A stretch of 64,000 nt of DNA. Source: Mycobacterium noviomagense (GTDB taxonomy: Bacteria; Actinomycetota; Actinomycetes; Mycobacteriales; Mycobacteriaceae). Below the pieces are notes generated by a model that was given only the letters and a program-made list of their open reading frames with translations, was not told the DNA's origin and did no database searches. Numbering within the stretch: position 1 is the first letter of the stretch; the number at the start of each line of letters is the position of its first letter. Below, piece after piece: positions 46,967 through 60,246 of the stretch. The position numbers were made by a program, and so were the translations under genes. The DNA lies in NCBI RefSeq assembly GCF_010731635.1, contig NZ_AP022583.1, positions 3,782,001 to 3,846,000 on the forward strand, given 5' to 3'.

Positions 46967-47919
46967 CCAGACACCTGCTGGCCGCCGGCGACCTGACCCG
47001 TGACGACGCCACCGCGATCCTCGACGACGCCGACCGCTTCGCGCAGGCGTTGGTCGGCCGCGAGGTCAAGAAACTGCCGACGCTGCGCGGCCGCACCATC
47101 ATCACGATGTTCTACGAGAACTCCACCCGCACCCGGGTGTCGTTCGAAGTGGCCGGAAAGCTGATGAGCGCCGACGTGATCAACGTCAGCGCGACGGGAT
47201 CCTCGGTGGGCAAAGGGGAATCGCTACGCGACACCGCGCTGACGCTGCGCGCCGCCGGCGGCGACGCCTTGGTCATCCGCCACCCCGCATCCGGTGCCGC
47301 GCAGCGGCTGGCCGACTGGACCGCCACCGACCAAGGTGGCCCGTCGGTGATCAACGCCGGCGACGGCACCCACGAACACCCCACGCAGGCGCTGCTGGAC
47401 GCGCTCACCATCCGCCAGCGGCTCGGCGGCATCGAAGGCCGGCGCATTGTGATCGTCGGCGACATCCTGCACAGCCGGGTCGCCCGCTCCAATGTCATGC
47501 TGCTGGCCACACTGGGCGCCGAAGTGGTGCTGGTCGCGCCGCCCACGCTGCTGCCGGTCGGGGTTGCCGACTGGCCGGTCACCGTCTCCTACGACCTCGA
47601 CGCCGAACTACCCGCCGCCGACGCGGTGTTGATGCTGCGGGTGCAGGCCGAGCGGATGCACGGCGGCTTCTTCCCGTCCGCGCGCGAGTACTCGGTGCTC
47701 TACGGGCTTTCCGACCGGCGCCAGGCGCTGCTGCCCGGCCACGCAGTGGTCCTGCACCCGGGTCCGATGCTGCGTGGCATGGAGATCGCGTCGTCGGTGG
47801 CTGACTCGTCGCAATCGGCTGTGCTGCAACAGGTTTCCAACGGTGTGCACGTGCGGATGGCGGTGCTGTTCCATGTCTTGGTCGGAGCGGAGTCCCCGGA
47901 AAGAGGAGCCGCGGCATGA
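46963..47919 (+). CDS. pyrB: Aspartate carbamoyltransferase catalytic subunit
   Basis: A 318-residue enzyme that condenses carbamoyl phosphate with aspartate, the committed pyrimidine step. Ser54-Thr55-Arg56-Thr57-Arg58 in [13 protein letters not shown] binds carbamoyl phosphate. [18 protein letters not shown] and [12 protein letters not shown] are further active-site segments, and [11 protein letters not shown] closes the site. No PyrI regulatory gene is present, so regulation rests on PyrR. The frame overlaps pyrR and pyrC by ATGA at both ends. Confidence 0.97.
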   Translation: MTRHLLAAGDLTRDDATAILDDADRFAQALVGREVKKLPTLRGRTIITMFYENSTRTRVSFEVAGKLMSADVINVSATGSSVGKGESLRDTALTLRAAGGDALVIRHPASGAAQRLADWTATDQGGPSVINAGDGTHEHPTQALLDALTIRQRLGGIEGRRIVIVGDILHSRVARSNVMLLATLGAEVVLVAPPTLLPVGVADWPVTVSYDLDAELPAADAVLMLRVQAERMHGGFFPSAREYSVLYGLSDRRQALLPGHAVVLHPGPMLRGMEIASSVADSSQSAVLQQVSNGVHVRMAVLFHVLVGAESPERGAAA

Positions 47920-49208
47920 GCGTGCTGATTCGCCGGGTTCGCCCGTACGGGGAGGGCAAGCGCGTCGACGTGCTCGTCGATGACGGGCAGATCGCCGATA
48001 TCGGTGCGGGGCTGGCGATTCCGGAAGATGCCGATGTGATCGACGCCACCGGACAGGTGCTGCTGCCCGGCTTCGTCGACCTGCACACCCATCTGCGTGA
48101 ACCGGGCCGAGAATACGCCGAGGACATCGAAACCGGCTCGGCAGCAGCGGCTTTGGGTGGTTACACGGCGGTCTTCGCGATGCCCAACACCAACCCGGTC
48201 GCCGACAGCCCGGTGGTCACCGACCACGTCTGGCATCGCGGCCAGCAGGTCGGCCTGGTCGACGTGCATCCGGTCGGCGCGGTCACGGTGGGCCTGGCCG
48301 GAAAAGAACTGACCGAGATGGGCATGATGGCCGCCGGCGCTGGCCAGGTGCGGATGTTCTCCGACGACGGCAACTGCGTGGCCGACCCGCTGGTCATGCG
48401 CCGCGCCCTGGAGTACGCCACCGGCCTGGGCTTGCTCGTCGCCCAGCACGCCGAAGAACCCAGACTCACCGTCGGCGCCGTCGCCCACGAGGGGCCGAGC
48501 GCCGCCCGGCTGGGCCTGGCCGGATGGCCGCGGGCCGCCGAAGAGTCGATCGTCGCGCGCGACGCCCTGCTGGCCCGCGACGCCGGCGCCCGGGTGCACA
48601 TCTGCCACGCCTCCACCGCGGGCACTGTCGAGATTCTGAAATGGGCTAAGCAGCAAGGCATTTCGATCACCGCCGAAGTCACTCCGCATCACCTGATGCT
48701 CGACGACTCCAGGCTCGCGAGCTACGACGGCGTGAACCGGGTCAACCCGCCGCTGCGTGAGGCGGCCGACGCTGCCGCGTTGCGTCAAGCCCTGGCCGAC
48801 GGGGTAATCGACTGTGTGGCCACTGATCACGCCCCGCACGCCGAACACGAGAAGTGTGTCGAGTTCGTCGCCGCGCGACCGGGCATGCTCGGGCTGCAGA
48901 CCGCGCTGTCGGTGGTGGTCGCCACCATGGTGGAGCCGGGCCTGCTGAGCTGGCGGGACGTCGCCCGGGTGATGAGCGAGAACCCCGCAGGCATCGCCGG
49001 ATTGCCCGACCACGGCCGCCCGCTGGAGGTGGGCGAGCCGGCCAACCTCACGATCGTGGACCCCGACGCCACCTGGACCGTCGCCGGGTCCGACCTGGCC
49101 AGCCGCTCGTCGAACACGCCGTATGAGTCGATGACGTTGCCGGCCACGGTGACTGCGACGCTGCTGCGCGGCAAGCTCACCGCTCGCGACGGAAAGAGCC
49201 CGGCTTGA
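47916..49208 (+). CDS. pyrC: Dihydroorotase (type I)
   Basis: A 430-residue amidohydrolase that cyclises carbamoyl aspartate to dihydroorotate. The zinc site HTH is His57 and His59 in [13 protein letters not shown]. Further ligands lie in AQHAEEP, ICHAST and the catalytic Asp in [19 protein letters not shown]-type sequence ([13 protein letters not shown]) binds the substrate. The length and motifs are type I, as in Gram-positive enzymes. It overlaps pyrB (ATGA) and the next gene (TTGA). Confidence 0.97.
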   Translation: MSVLIRRVRPYGEGKRVDVLVDDGQIADIGAGLAIPEDADVIDATGQVLLPGFVDLHTHLREPGREYAEDIETGSAAAALGGYTAVFAMPNTNPVADSPVVTDHVWHRGQQVGLVDVHPVGAVTVGLAGKELTEMGMMAAGAGQVRMFSDDGNCVADPLVMRRALEYATGLGLLVAQHAEEPRLTVGAVAHEGPSAARLGLAGWPRAAEESIVARDALLARDAGARVHICHASTAGTVEILKWAKQQGISITAEVTPHHLMLDDSRLASYDGVNRVNPPLREAADAAALRQALADGVIDCVATDHAPHAEHEKCVEFVAARPGMLGLQTALSVVVATMVEPGLLSWRDVARVMSENPAGIAGLPDHGRPLEVGEPANLTIVDPDATWTVAGSDLASRSSNTPYESMTLPATVTATLLRGKLTARDGKSPA

Positions 49209-49705
49209 ACTCCACGACGTTGATCGGGTCGCTCATTTTCGCGGCTGTGCTGGCGCTGGTGATCGCGTTGGTGATCTCGCTGATGGTGCGCGGCTGGCGG
49301 CATCGCGGGGAACGCCAAGCCGCGTTGATCGGGGCCCTGCCCGAGGTACCGGAGACGGTGGGATCGGCGATCGTCGCGCCGACCTCCGGCATCTACGTCG
49401 GCTGCACGCTGGCGCCGAGGTGGCATGACCGGGTGGCGGTCGGCGATCTCGGCTACCGCAGCAAGGCGGTGCTGACCCGGTATCCCGAGGGAATCCTGGT
49501 GCAACGCTCGAAGGCCAGCCCGATCTGGATTCCCCAGGAGTCGATCACCGCCATCCGCACCGAGCGCGGCATGGTCGGCAAAGTCACCACCCGCGACGGG
49601 ATACTGGCGATCCGATGGCGGCTGCCGTCGGGCGCCGAGATCGACACCGGCTTTCGCGGCGACGACCGCAGCCAGTACCACCGCTGGCTGCCGGAGGCAT
49701 GCTGA
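49205..49705 (+). CDS. Membrane-anchored PH-like domain protein (Rv1382-like)
   Basis: A 166-residue protein with an N-terminal membrane helix ([23 protein letters not shown]). A cytosolic domain follows, beginning with [54 protein letters not shown] strands, that resembles a PH-like fold. It occupies a fixed place in the mycobacterial pyr operon, but no role in pyrimidine synthesis is known. The start is TTG 49205 overlapping the pyrC stop (TTGA), and the stop overlaps the carA ATG by one base (TGATG). Translation should be tightly coupled on both sides. Confidence 0.88.
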   Translation: MNSTTLIGSLIFAAVLALVIALVISLMVRGWRHRGERQAALIGALPEVPETVGSAIVAPTSGIYVGCTLAPRWHDRVAVGDLGYRSKAVLTRYPEGILVQRSKASPIWIPQESITAIRTERGMVGKVTTRDGILAIRWRLPSGAEIDTGFRGDDRSQYHRWLPEAC

Positions 49706-50832
49706 TGAACAACCGCGACAGGGCCGTGCTGGTGCTCGAAGACGGGCGCATATTCACCGGCACATCGTTCGGCGCGATCGGTCAGACACTGGGCGAGGCG
49801 GTGTTTTCTACCGGCATGTCCGGCTACCAAGAGACCCTGACCGATCCCAGCTACCACCGCCAGATCGTGGTGGCGACCGCGCCGCAGATCGGCAACACCG
49901 GTTGGAACACCGAAGACGCCGAGAGCCGCGGCGACAAGATCTGGGTGGCCGGCTACGCGGTGCGCGATCCGTCGCCGCGTGCCTCCAACTGGCGGGCGAC
50001 CAGCACGCTGCAGGACGAGCTGGTCCGCCAGCGCATCGTCGGGGTGGCCGGCATCGACACCCGGGCCGTGGTGCGTCATCTGCGCAGCCGCGGCTCGATG
50101 AAAGCCGGAATCTTCTCCGGTGCCGCGCTGGCCGAGCCGGACGAGCTGATCGAGCGGGTGCGTGCCCAGCTGCCGATGCTGGGCGCCGACCTGGCCGGGC
50201 AGGTCAGCACCGACGGCACCTACATCGTGGAACCCGAAGGGCCGCAGCGGTTTACCGTCGCCGCGCTCGACCTCGGGATCAAAACCAATACGCCGCGCAA
50301 TTTCGCCCGGCGCGGCATCCGCAGCCACGTGCTGCCGTCGTCGGCGACCTTCGAGCAGATCGCCGAGATCGAGCCGGACGGCGTGTTCTTGTCCAACGGC
50401 CCCGGCGACCCGGCCACCGCCGACCATGTCGTCGCCGTGACCCGTCAGGTACTGGACGCCGGAATCCCGTTGTTCGGCATCTGTTTCGGCAACCAGATCC
50501 TCGGCCGCGCGCTGGGCCTGTCCACCTACAAGATGGTGTTCGGCCACCGCGGCATCAACGTCCCGGTGATCGACCACGCCACCCGTCGGGTCGCGATTAC
50601 CGCGCAGAACCACGGGTTCGCTTTGGAAGGCGAGGCGGGTCAGCGGTTCGACACCCCGTTCGGGCCGGCGGTCGTCAGCCACACCTGCGCCAACGACGGC
50701 GTCGTCGAAGGCGTCAAACTGGCCAACGGGCGCGCATTTTCGGTGCAATACCATCCTGAGGCCGCGGCCGGACCGCACGACGCAGAATACCTTTTCGACC
50801 AGTTCGTCGATCTGATGGGAGCCGGCCAATGA
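49705..50832 (+). CDS. carA: Carbamoyl phosphate synthetase, small (glutaminase) subunit
   Basis: A 375-residue subunit that releases ammonia from glutamine for CarB. The N-terminal small-subunit domain ([33 protein letters not shown]) is followed by the class I glutamine amidotransferase domain. The nucleophile is Cys260 in FGICFGNQ, and His350 and Glu352 in YHPE complete the triad. The residue after CFG is Asn where E. coli has His. The ATG at 49705 has GGAGG seven bases upstream; an ATG at 49699 is less well spaced. A palindromic element separates it from carB. Confidence 0.97.
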   Translation: MNNRDRAVLVLEDGRIFTGTSFGAIGQTLGEAVFSTGMSGYQETLTDPSYHRQIVVATAPQIGNTGWNTEDAESRGDKIWVAGYAVRDPSPRASNWRATSTLQDELVRQRIVGVAGIDTRAVVRHLRSRGSMKAGIFSGAALAEPDELIERVRAQLPMLGADLAGQVSTDGTYIVEPEGPQRFTVAALDLGIKTNTPRNFARRGIRSHVLPSSATFEQIAEIEPDGVFLSNGPGDPATADHVVAVTRQVLDAGIPLFGICFGNQILGRALGLSTYKMVFGHRGINVPVIDHATRRVAITAQNHGFALEGEAGQRFDTPFGPAVVSHTCANDGVVEGVKLANGRAFSVQYHPEAAAGPHDAEYLFDQFVDLMGAGQ

Positions 50833-50838
50833 CATCTC

Positions 50839-50902
50839 CCGCGAGCGGGCGTGTTTGTGCGCCGACACGTCGTAATTGGCGTACAACTGTGCACGCTCGC
50901 GG
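50839..50902. repeat. Imperfect palindrome between carA and carB
   Basis: Two 25-base arms, 50839-50863 and 50878-50902, are imperfect inverted copies around a 14-base loop. The outer nine bases, CCGCGAGCG against CGCTCGCGG, match perfectly, and inner blocks match as well. It fills nearly the whole 85-base carA-carB gap, ending 15 bases before the carB start and touching its AAGGGGG ribosome site. It looks like a dispersed mycobacterial intergenic palindrome. In RNA it could form a strong hairpin inside the operon. Confidence 0.65.
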
Positions 50903-50917
50903 CAAGGGGGAGGGCTG

Positions 50918-54265
<3,348 letters not shown>

Positions 54266-54267
54266 TC

Positions 54268-55092
54268 ATGCCCGGGTTCGGCGCCCGGCTGCGCGACGCG
54301 ATGTCGCAGCGGGGGCTGCTGTGCCTGGGCATCGACCCACATCCGGAGCTGCTGCGCGCCTGGGACTTGCCGACCACGCCCGACGGGCTGGCGTCGTTCT
54401 GCGACATCTGTATCGAGGCCTACGGCGGCTTCGCCGTCGTCAAACCTCAGGTCGCGTTCTTCGAGGCGTACGGGGCCGCCGGATACGCCGTGCTGGAACG
54501 CACCATCGGCGCACTGCGTGACACCAGCGTGCTGGTGCTGGCCGACGCCAAGCGCGGTGACATCGGCTCCACGCTGGCGGCCTACGCGCAGGCCTGGGTG
54601 GGTGACTCGCCGCTGGCCGCCGACGCCGTCACCGCGTCGCCGTATCCGGGATTCGGCGCCCTGCAACCGCTCTTGCACACCGCAGCCGCGCACGGACGCG
54701 GGGTATTCGTGCTGGCGGCGACCTCCAACCCGGAAGGCGCGGCCATCCAGCGGGCCGACGCAGGCGGACGCACCGTCGCTCAATCGATCGTCGACGCGGC
54801 GGCAGAGCTGAACCGGGCGGGGCTGCCTGAGCCGGGTTCGGTCGGCGTGGTGGTCGGCGCGACGGTAGCGCAGCCGCCCGACGTCAGTGCACTGGCCGGC
54901 CCGGTGCTGGTGCCGGGTGTCGGGGCGCAGGGCGGACAGGTCCAGGCGCTCGGCGGATTGGGCGGGGCGGCGCCGGGACAGCTCCTGCCTGCGGTGTCGC
55001 GCGACGTGCTGCGATCCGGGCCGCGTGTCGAAGACCTGCGCGCCGCGGCGGAGCGGATGCGCGACGCCGTGGCCTACCTCGCCGCGGTCTAG
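54268..55092 (+). CDS. pyrF: Orotidine 5'-phosphate decarboxylase (mycobacterial type)
   Basis: A 274-residue enzyme that decarboxylates OMP to UMP, the last step of de novo synthesis. The mycobacterial/eukaryote-linked long type is indicated by [18 protein letters not shown] and [19 protein letters not shown], with the catalytic Lys95 in [17 protein letters not shown] and a C-terminal [12 protein letters not shown] phosphate loop. It starts two bases after carB. It converges on the TOBE gene with a four-base gap, marking the end of the pyr operon. Confidence 0.96.
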   Translation: MPGFGARLRDAMSQRGLLCLGIDPHPELLRAWDLPTTPDGLASFCDICIEAYGGFAVVKPQVAFFEAYGAAGYAVLERTIGALRDTSVLVLADAKRGDIGSTLAAYAQAWVGDSPLAADAVTASPYPGFGALQPLLHTAAAHGRGVFVLAATSNPEGAAIQRADAGGRTVAQSIVDAAAELNRAGLPEPGSVGVVVGATVAQPPDVSALAGPVLVPGVGAQGGQVQALGGLGGAAPGQLLPAVSRDVLRSGPRVEDLRAAAERMRDAVAYLAAV

Positions 55093-55096
55093 CGGA

Positions 55097-55510
55097 TCAG
55101 GAGAACTCTTCCGGCGTTTCGACGATGACGGTGGTGGCCTTGACCACGGCCACGGCCACACTGCCGGGCTCCAGCTTCAACTCGCGCGCCGCCTCGGTGC
55201 TCATCAACGACACCACGGTGAAGGGACCGCACTGCATCTCCACCTGCGCCATCACCTTGTCGCTGACCACCCGGGTCACCAAGCCGACGAACCGGTTGCG
55301 CGCCGAACTGCCCACACCCAGCGGATTGGCCGGGAGCGGCCGCGCGTTGGTCCGCCAGAATTCCGCCAGCTCGTCGCCGGCGATCACCTTACGGCCGGAC
55401 TGGTCGCGGCTGACCGACAAGCTGCCCTGGTCGACCCATCGCCGCACGGTGTCGTCGCTGACCCCCAGCAGCTCGGCGGCTTCCCGGATCCGCATCATCG
55501 GCATGGCCAA
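55097..55510 (-). CDS. MerR-type helix-turn-helix plus TOBE (molybdate-binding-type) protein
   Basis: A 137-residue two-domain protein. The N-terminus is a MerR/excisionase-like helix-turn-helix (IREAAELLGVSDDTVRRWVDQGSLSVSRDQSGRKVI, about residues 8-43). The C-terminal half is a TOBE/Mop-like beta domain (NRFVGLVTRVVSDKVMAQVEMQCGPFTVVSLMSTEAARELKLEPG). In other actinobacteria such proteins bind molybdate or tungstate and may control transport. No mod genes are visible nearby. The start is ATG 55510, though the MM pair at residues 5-6 could also serve. The location between pyrF and zwf is not one I recall in M. tuberculosis. Confidence 0.85.
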   Translation of the reverse strand: MAMPMMRIREAAELLGVSDDTVRRWVDQGSLSVSRDQSGRKVIAGDELAEFWRTNARPLPANPLGVGSSARNRFVGLVTRVVSDKVMAQVEMQCGPFTVVSLMSTEAARELKLEPGSVAVAVVKATTVIVETPEEFS

Positions 55511-55656
55511 ACCCTAGCGTGCGATCCGGGCAAAAACGGCCGCTATGCGGACGAAAGCGGCGCCCCCAACCGTCTTTGCGGAACACCCTCACGGGCCTGA
55601 GCCGGTGCTGCTCAATTCGTCGCGTCGCATCGAGATCAAGTGGGAACATCGTAGTT

Positions 55657-57120
55657 GTGACCAGCTCAACATCGCAGACCAAGGGCAAGTCCACCGGCGC
55701 CGCCCCGCACATCGTCGTCTTGTTCGGCGCCACAGGTGATTTGGCTCGCCGTAAGTTGCTTCCCGGCCTGTTCCACCTGTGCATGTCCAAACTGGCGCCC
55801 GAACTGCGGGTCGTCGGCACGTCGCTCGACGACCTCGACGACGACGGTTTCCGCAAGCTCGCCGGCGAAGCATGTGCCGAGTTCTCCCGGCGCGAGGTCA
55901 ACCGCGACGACCTCGACAAGTGGCTGCAGAACTTGCGCTACGTCCCGCAGGGCAAGGGAGCCGGCGCGCTCTCGGACGCCGTGCACGAGCAGGCCGCGCA
56001 CCTAGACGGCGAAGTACGGCTGTTGCACTACCTGAGCGTTCCGCCGAAAGCCGTGATCCCGGTGCTGCAGACACTCGAAGACGCCGGACTCGTCAAGAGC
56101 GCCCGGGTGGTGATGGAAAAGCCGTTCGGCACCGATCTGCAGAGTGCGGTCGACCTGAACGCCTCCATCCATGAGAAGTTCGACGAATCGCAGATCTTCC
56201 GCATCGACCACTTCCTCGGCAAGGAAGCCGCGCAGAACATCCTGGCGTTCCGGTTCGCCAACGGCCTGTTCGAGCCGATTTGGAACCGGACCTTCATCGA
56301 CCACATCCAGATCGACGTTCCGGAGAAGCTGTCCCTGGAGGGCCGCGCGGCGTTCTACGAGCCGATCGGCGCCTTCCGCGACATGGTCGTCACGCACCTC
56401 TTCCAGATTCTCGCGTTCGTGGCGATGGAGCCGCCGACCGCGCTGGCCTCGCGGTCGATCAGCGCCGAGAAGAACAAGGTGTTCGAGTCCATGGTGCCGC
56501 TGGACCCGACCCACGTCGTGCGTGGCCAGTATCGCGGATACCGCGAGGAGGACGGTGTGTCAGCGGATTCCGACACCGAGACCTTCGTGGCGCTCAAGTG
56601 CGAGATCGACAATTGGCGCTGGGCGGGCGTGCCGTTCTACCTGCGCACCGGCAAGTGCATGGCCGAGGGCCAGCGAATCATCTCGATCGCGTTCCGCGAA
56701 CCGCCCAAGAGCATGTTCCCGCCCGGCTGCGGCATCGGGCTGCACGGCCCCGATCACCTCACCTTCGATCTCGCCGACGAGTCCAAGGTGTCGCTGTCGT
56801 TCTACGGCAAACGCCCCGGGCCCGGTATGAAGCTCGACAAGCAGAGCCTGCAGTTCGGCATCGCCGAGACCGAGGCCGTGCGCGACGTGCTCGAAGGCTA
56901 CGAGCGGCTGATCCTGGATGCCATGCACGACGACCACACGCTGTACACCACCGCGGAAGGCATCGAGCGGCTCTGGGAGGTCTCTCAGCCGCTGCTCGAC
57001 GAGCCGCCGCCGGTGCGCAGCTACGACGTCGGCTCATGGGGCCCCAACGCCATTCACCAGCTCATTGCGCCGCATGCCTGGCGGCTTCCCTTCGATCGAG
57101 GCTGGCGCGGAGGGAAGTAG
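55657..57120 (+). CDS. zwf: Glucose-6-phosphate 1-dehydrogenase
   Basis: A 487-residue enzyme that feeds the pentose phosphate pathway and makes NADPH. The nucleotide motif is LFGATGDLARRKLLPGLFHL near residue 21. The active-site sequence RIDHFLGKE holds the substrate Asp/His near residue 185, with EKPFGTDLQSA and FYLRTGKCM further on. The GTG at 55657 starts VTSSTSQTKG. The frame is open upstream but overlaps the divergent promoter region. M. tuberculosis has zwf genes elsewhere and, from memory, PE15/PPE20 between pyrF and mihF, so this may be an extra or relocated copy. Confidence 0.95.
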   Translation: MTSSTSQTKGKSTGAAPHIVVLFGATGDLARRKLLPGLFHLCMSKLAPELRVVGTSLDDLDDDGFRKLAGEACAEFSRREVNRDDLDKWLQNLRYVPQGKGAGALSDAVHEQAAHLDGEVRLLHYLSVPPKAVIPVLQTLEDAGLVKSARVVMEKPFGTDLQSAVDLNASIHEKFDESQIFRIDHFLGKEAAQNILAFRFANGLFEPIWNRTFIDHIQIDVPEKLSLEGRAAFYEPIGAFRDMVVTHLFQILAFVAMEPPTALASRSISAEKNKVFESMVPLDPTHVVRGQYRGYREEDGVSADSDTETFVALKCEIDNWRWAGVPFYLRTGKCMAEGQRIISIAFREPPKSMFPPGCGIGLHGPDHLTFDLADESKVSLSFYGKRPGPGMKLDKQSLQFGIAETEAVRDVLEGYERLILDAMHDDHTLYTTAEGIERLWEVSQPLLDEPPPVRSYDVGSWGPNAIHQLIAPHAWRLPFDRGWRGGK

Positions 57121-57547
57121 GCCTGCCGGTCGACCAGCTATACCGCGTCTACTACGCTGTGTAGTTGTCTGCGTGTTGATGAGCGAGTAGCCCCGCGACA
57201 CGCGCGACACGCCGCGACGTGCGAAATCGGTCAAGATTCGACCGCAACGGCCGCGCGCGCGGTCAGGGGTGGCGTCGGTCTACTGGCCGCGACGCTCGCG
57301 AACACACCCAAAACGCCTGCTAGACAGCATGTTCGCGGCTTGCGGCGCAAGTCGCAGCAGTGGCCGGCGCGTTGCGATTCGCGGGCTCCAGCGAGGTCAC
57401 GCGAGGTCGTCGACGCGCCCGCACGCTGGGCCTTTGTAGCCGGAACCAGGGGGGCGGGTTAGATTTCGTCAGTCAGCGTGGGTACGGTCGTCTCCGCTGG
57501 CTGGTGTACCCGGCTGAGACCAACAAGATCGATGAGACGGAGGAATC
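57121..57547. other. Repeat-rich intergenic region between zwf and mihF
   Basis: These 427 bases hold no convincing gene. They contain a tandem pair of CGCGACACG (57194-57211) plus a partial third copy. Small inverted repeats are CGGTC/GACCG (57228-57244), CGCGAACA/TGTTCGCG (57297-57304 and 57330-57337, 25-base loop) and GCGGCTT/AAGTCGC (57335-57355, with one G-T pair). The left part may end zwf transcription and the right part must hold the mihF promoter. A TAGATT at about 57459 is a possible -10. Confidence 0.5.
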
Positions 57548-57865
57548 GTGGCCCTTCCCCAGTTGACCGACGAGCAGCGCGCCGCCGCGTTGGAGAAGGC
57601 TGCTGCCGCACGTCGAGCGCGAGCCGAACTCAAGGATCGGCTCAAGCGCGGCGGCACCAACCTCAAGCAAGTGCTCAAGGACGCCGAGACCGACGAGGTC
57701 TTGGGCAAGATGAAGGTGTCTGCATTGCTCGAGGCGCTGCCGAAGGTGGGCAAGGTCAAGGCGCAAGAGATCATGACCGAGCTGGAGATCGCGCCGACCC
57801 GTCGGCTGCGTGGCCTTGGTGATCGGCAGCGCAAGGCCTTGCTGGAAAAGTTCGGCTCCGCCTAA
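57548..57865 (+). CDS. mihF: Mycobacterial integration host factor
   Basis: A 105-residue nucleoid-associated protein, essential in mycobacteria, and unrelated in fold to E. coli IHF. It has a basic N-terminal helix ([26 protein letters not shown]) followed by a helix-two-turn-helix DNA-binding core ([46 protein letters not shown]). The GTG at 57548 has GGAGG six bases upstream, supporting the short form rather than the longer ORF annotated in some genomes. It starts the mihF-gmk-rpoZ-coaBC run. Confidence 0.96.
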   Translation: MALPQLTDEQRAAALEKAAAARRARAELKDRLKRGGTNLKQVLKDAETDEVLGKMKVSALLEALPKVGKVKAQEIMTELEIAPTRRLRGLGDRQRKALLEKFGSA

Positions 57866-57873
57866 CCCGACCC

Positions 57874-58500
57874 ATGAGCGCCGACGGGGGACCGGACGGC
57901 GAGCGCGACCAAGGTCTTGCGCCGGCGACGGCGGGACGTGTGGTGGTGCTGTCCGGTCCCTCTGCCGTCGGCAAGTCGACGGTGGTTCGGTGCCTGCGGG
58001 AACGGATCTCTGATCTGCACTTCAGCGTATCGGTCACGACACGGGCACCCCGGCCCGGCGAGGTCGACGGCGTCGACTACCACTTCGTGACACCGGAGCG
58101 CTTCCAACAGCTGATCGACGACGGCGCGCTGCTCGAGTGGGCGGAGATCCACGGCGGGCTGCACCGATCGGGCACCCTCGCGCAGCCGGTTCGTGACGCC
58201 ACCGCGGCCGGACATCCGGTGCTCATCGAGGTCGACCTGGCCGGCGCCCGGGCGGTGAAGAAAGCGATGCCCGAGGCGCTCCTGGTTTTCCTGGCGCCGC
58301 CGAGCTGGGACGTCCTGGAAGCCCGACTGGTCGGCCGCGGCACCGAGACACCGGACGTGATCCGCCGCCGGCTCGCCACCGCCCGCGCCGAACTGGCAGC
58401 TCAAGGTGACTTCGACCAAGTCGTGGTCAACGACGAATTGGAGACTGCGTGCTCGCAGTTGGTATCCTTGCTGCTGGGAACCACGCCGGATACGGCGTGA
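57874..58500 (+). CDS. gmk: Guanylate kinase
   Basis: A 208-residue kinase that converts GMP to GDP. The P-loop GPSAVGKST is at 28-36, and the GMP-binding region is [45 protein letters not shown] and a C-terminal [13 protein letters not shown] are also typical. A hydrophilic N-terminal extension of about 20 residues is normal for mycobacteria. The ATG at 57874 begins nine bases after mihF. Confidence 0.97.
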   Translation: MSADGGPDGERDQGLAPATAGRVVVLSGPSAVGKSTVVRCLRERISDLHFSVSVTTRAPRPGEVDGVDYHFVTPERFQQLIDDGALLEWAEIHGGLHRSGTLAQPVRDATAAGHPVLIEVDLAGARAVKKAMPEALLVFLAPPSWDVLEARLVGRGTETPDVIRRRLATARAELAAQGDFDQVVVNDELETACSQLVSLLLGTTPDTA

Positions 58501-58567
58501 GTCGGTTTGTTTGGTTCGAGTCGCTAGCCGTTCCCCGCCGTACTACTTCGCCAGGAGAATTTTTTCA

Positions 58568-58891
58568 GTGAGCACCCCTCAGTCCGACGCGTCGTCAGCC
58601 GCCGCGGACCAGTTCGATCCCGCCTTGGGCGGCACCGTGACCTACGACCCGCCGCTGGGCATCACCAATCCACCCATCGACGAGTTGCTGGAGCGCGTCT
58701 CGAGCAAGTACGCCCTGGTGATCTACGCAGCTAAGCGGGCCCGACAGATCAACGATTACTACAACCAACTCGGGGAGGGCATCCTCGAGTACGTCGGTCC
58801 GCTGGTTGAGCCGGGACTGCAGGAAAAGCCGCTGTCCATCGCGCTGCGCGAGATCCACGCCGACCTTCTCGAACACACCGAAGGCGAGTAA
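58568..58891 (+). CDS. rpoZ: RNA polymerase omega subunit
   Basis: A 107-residue subunit that stabilises the beta-prime subunit of RNA polymerase. It carries the conserved [40 protein letters not shown] followed by [25 protein letters not shown]. The GTG at 58568 follows AGGAGAATTTTTTCA, a clear ribosome site. It lies 67 bases after gmk, in the standard order gmk-rpoZ-coaBC. Confidence 0.97.
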   Translation: MSTPQSDASSAAADQFDPALGGTVTYDPPLGITNPPIDELLERVSSKYALVIYAAKRARQINDYYNQLGEGILEYVGPLVEPGLQEKPLSIALREIHADLLEHTEGE

Positions 58892-58905
58892 GTAGGCGTC
58901 GCGGC

Positions 58906-60147
58906 ATGGACCGCAAGCGGATCGTCGTCGGCGTCTCCGGAGGCATTGCCGCCTACAAGGCGTGCACTGTCGTTCGTCAGCTCACCGAAGCGGGCCACCG
59001 AGTTCGCGTCGTCCCCACCGAATCGGCATTGCGTTTCATCGGCGCGGCCACCTTCGAGGCACTGTCGGGCGAGCCGGTACGCACCGGCGTCTTCGACGAC
59101 GTTCCGACCGTGCCGCACGTTCATATCGGCCAAGAGGCCGACCTGGTGGTGGTGGCGCCGGCGACCGCCGACCTGCTGGCCCGCGCGGTAGCCGGGCGCG
59201 CTGACGATCTGCTGACCGCGACACTGCTCACCGCGCGATGTCCGGTGCTGTTCGCACCGGCGATGCACACCGAGATGTGGCAGCATCCAGCCACCGTCGA
59301 CAACGTGGCCACGCTGCGGCGCCGCGGCGCGGTTGTGCTGGAGCCGGCATCCGGGCGACTGACCGGCGCCGACAGCGGGGCTGGCCGGCTGCCCGAAGCC
59401 GAGGAGATCACCACGTTCGCCCACCTACTGCTCGAGCGCCCTGACGCGCTGCCCTACGACCTCGCCGGCTGCAAGGTGCTGGTGACCGCCGGCGGCACCC
59501 GCGAGCCGATCGACCCGGTGCGCTTCATCGGCAACCGCAGCTCAGGCAAGCAGGGCTACGCGGTGGCCCGGGTCGCGGCGCAGCGCGGCGCCGAGGTGAC
59601 GCTGATCGCCGGACACACCGCGGGGCTCATCGATCCCGCCGGCGTCGAGGTGGTGCACATCAGTTCCGCGCAGCAGCTGCGCGACGCGGTGTCCAAGCAC
59701 GCTCCCGACGCCCACGTGCTGGTGATGGCGGCCGCGGTCGCGGACTTCCGGCCCGCGCAGGTCGCAACCGCCAAGATCAAAAAAGGCGTGCAAGAGCCTC
59801 CCGCGATCGAACTCGTGCGCAACGACGACGTGCTGGCCGGGGCGGTACGGGCCCGCGCCGACGGGCAGCTGCCCAACATGCGGGCTATCGTCGGGTTCGC
59901 CGCCGAGACCGGCGACGCGAGCGGTGACGTGCTGTTCCACGCGCGAAACAAGTTGCGCCGCAAGGGATGTGACTTGCTGGTGGTCAACGCCGTCGGCGAG
60001 GGCAAGGCGTTCGAAGTCGACAGCAACGACGGCTGGCTGCTGGCCGCGGACGGCACCGAGTCGGCGCTGCAACACGGTTCGAAGACGCTGATGGCCAGTC
60101 GTATCGTGGACGCAATCGCCGCCTTTCTGCACAGCGGCAGCGGGTAA
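58906..60147 (+). CDS. coaBC: Bifunctional phosphopantothenoylcysteine decarboxylase/synthetase
   Basis: A 413-residue coenzyme A biosynthesis enzyme. The CoaC flavoprotein half ([54 protein letters not shown]) binds FMN. The CoaB half begins near residue 190 (CKVLVTAGGTREPIDPVRFIGNRSSGKQGYAVA) and has the KIKKG motif near 289 used for CTP and acyl-cytidylate chemistry. It starts 14 bases after rpoZ. Upstream of it no promoter is needed, as it is likely read from the mihF/gmk transcript. Confidence 0.97.
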   Translation: MDRKRIVVGVSGGIAAYKACTVVRQLTEAGHRVRVVPTESALRFIGAATFEALSGEPVRTGVFDDVPTVPHVHIGQEADLVVVAPATADLLARAVAGRADDLLTATLLTARCPVLFAPAMHTEMWQHPATVDNVATLRRRGAVVLEPASGRLTGADSGAGRLPEAEEITTFAHLLLERPDALPYDLAGCKVLVTAGGTREPIDPVRFIGNRSSGKQGYAVARVAAQRGAEVTLIAGHTAGLIDPAGVEVVHISSAQQLRDAVSKHAPDAHVLVMAAAVADFRPAQVATAKIKKGVQEPPAIELVRNDDVLAGAVRARADGQLPNMRAIVGFAAETGDASGDVLFHARNKLRRKGCDLLVVNAVGEGKAFEVDSNDGWLLAADGTESALQHGSKTLMASRIVDAIAAFLHSGSG

Positions 60148-60197
60148 GTCAAATCGTGTGGCGCCCATGCCGGCCGGTCGGGTGGACGGCGCGACGA

Positions 60198-60203
60198 TAT
60201 AAT
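60198..60203 (+). promoter_or_regulatory. -10 box of metK
   Basis: A perfect TATAAT lies 49 bases upstream of the metK GTG in a 99-base gap. No TTGACA-like -35 is visible at the usual spacing. The transcript would have a short leader with a GGGGAAGGA ribosome site, too short for a SAM riboswitch. Confidence 0.55.
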
Positions 60204-60246
60204 TCGTCTAACTAACATTTTGTCGATGATGGGGAAGGATCTGGGT

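Noticed and set aside
57360..57566. A 68-codon ORF upstream of mihF
   Set aside because: It ends inside mihF in another frame and has no family features; the region looks regulatory.
60148..60246. A SAM riboswitch upstream of metK
   Set aside because: The leader after the TATAAT is only about 35-40 bases, too short for any known SAM riboswitch.
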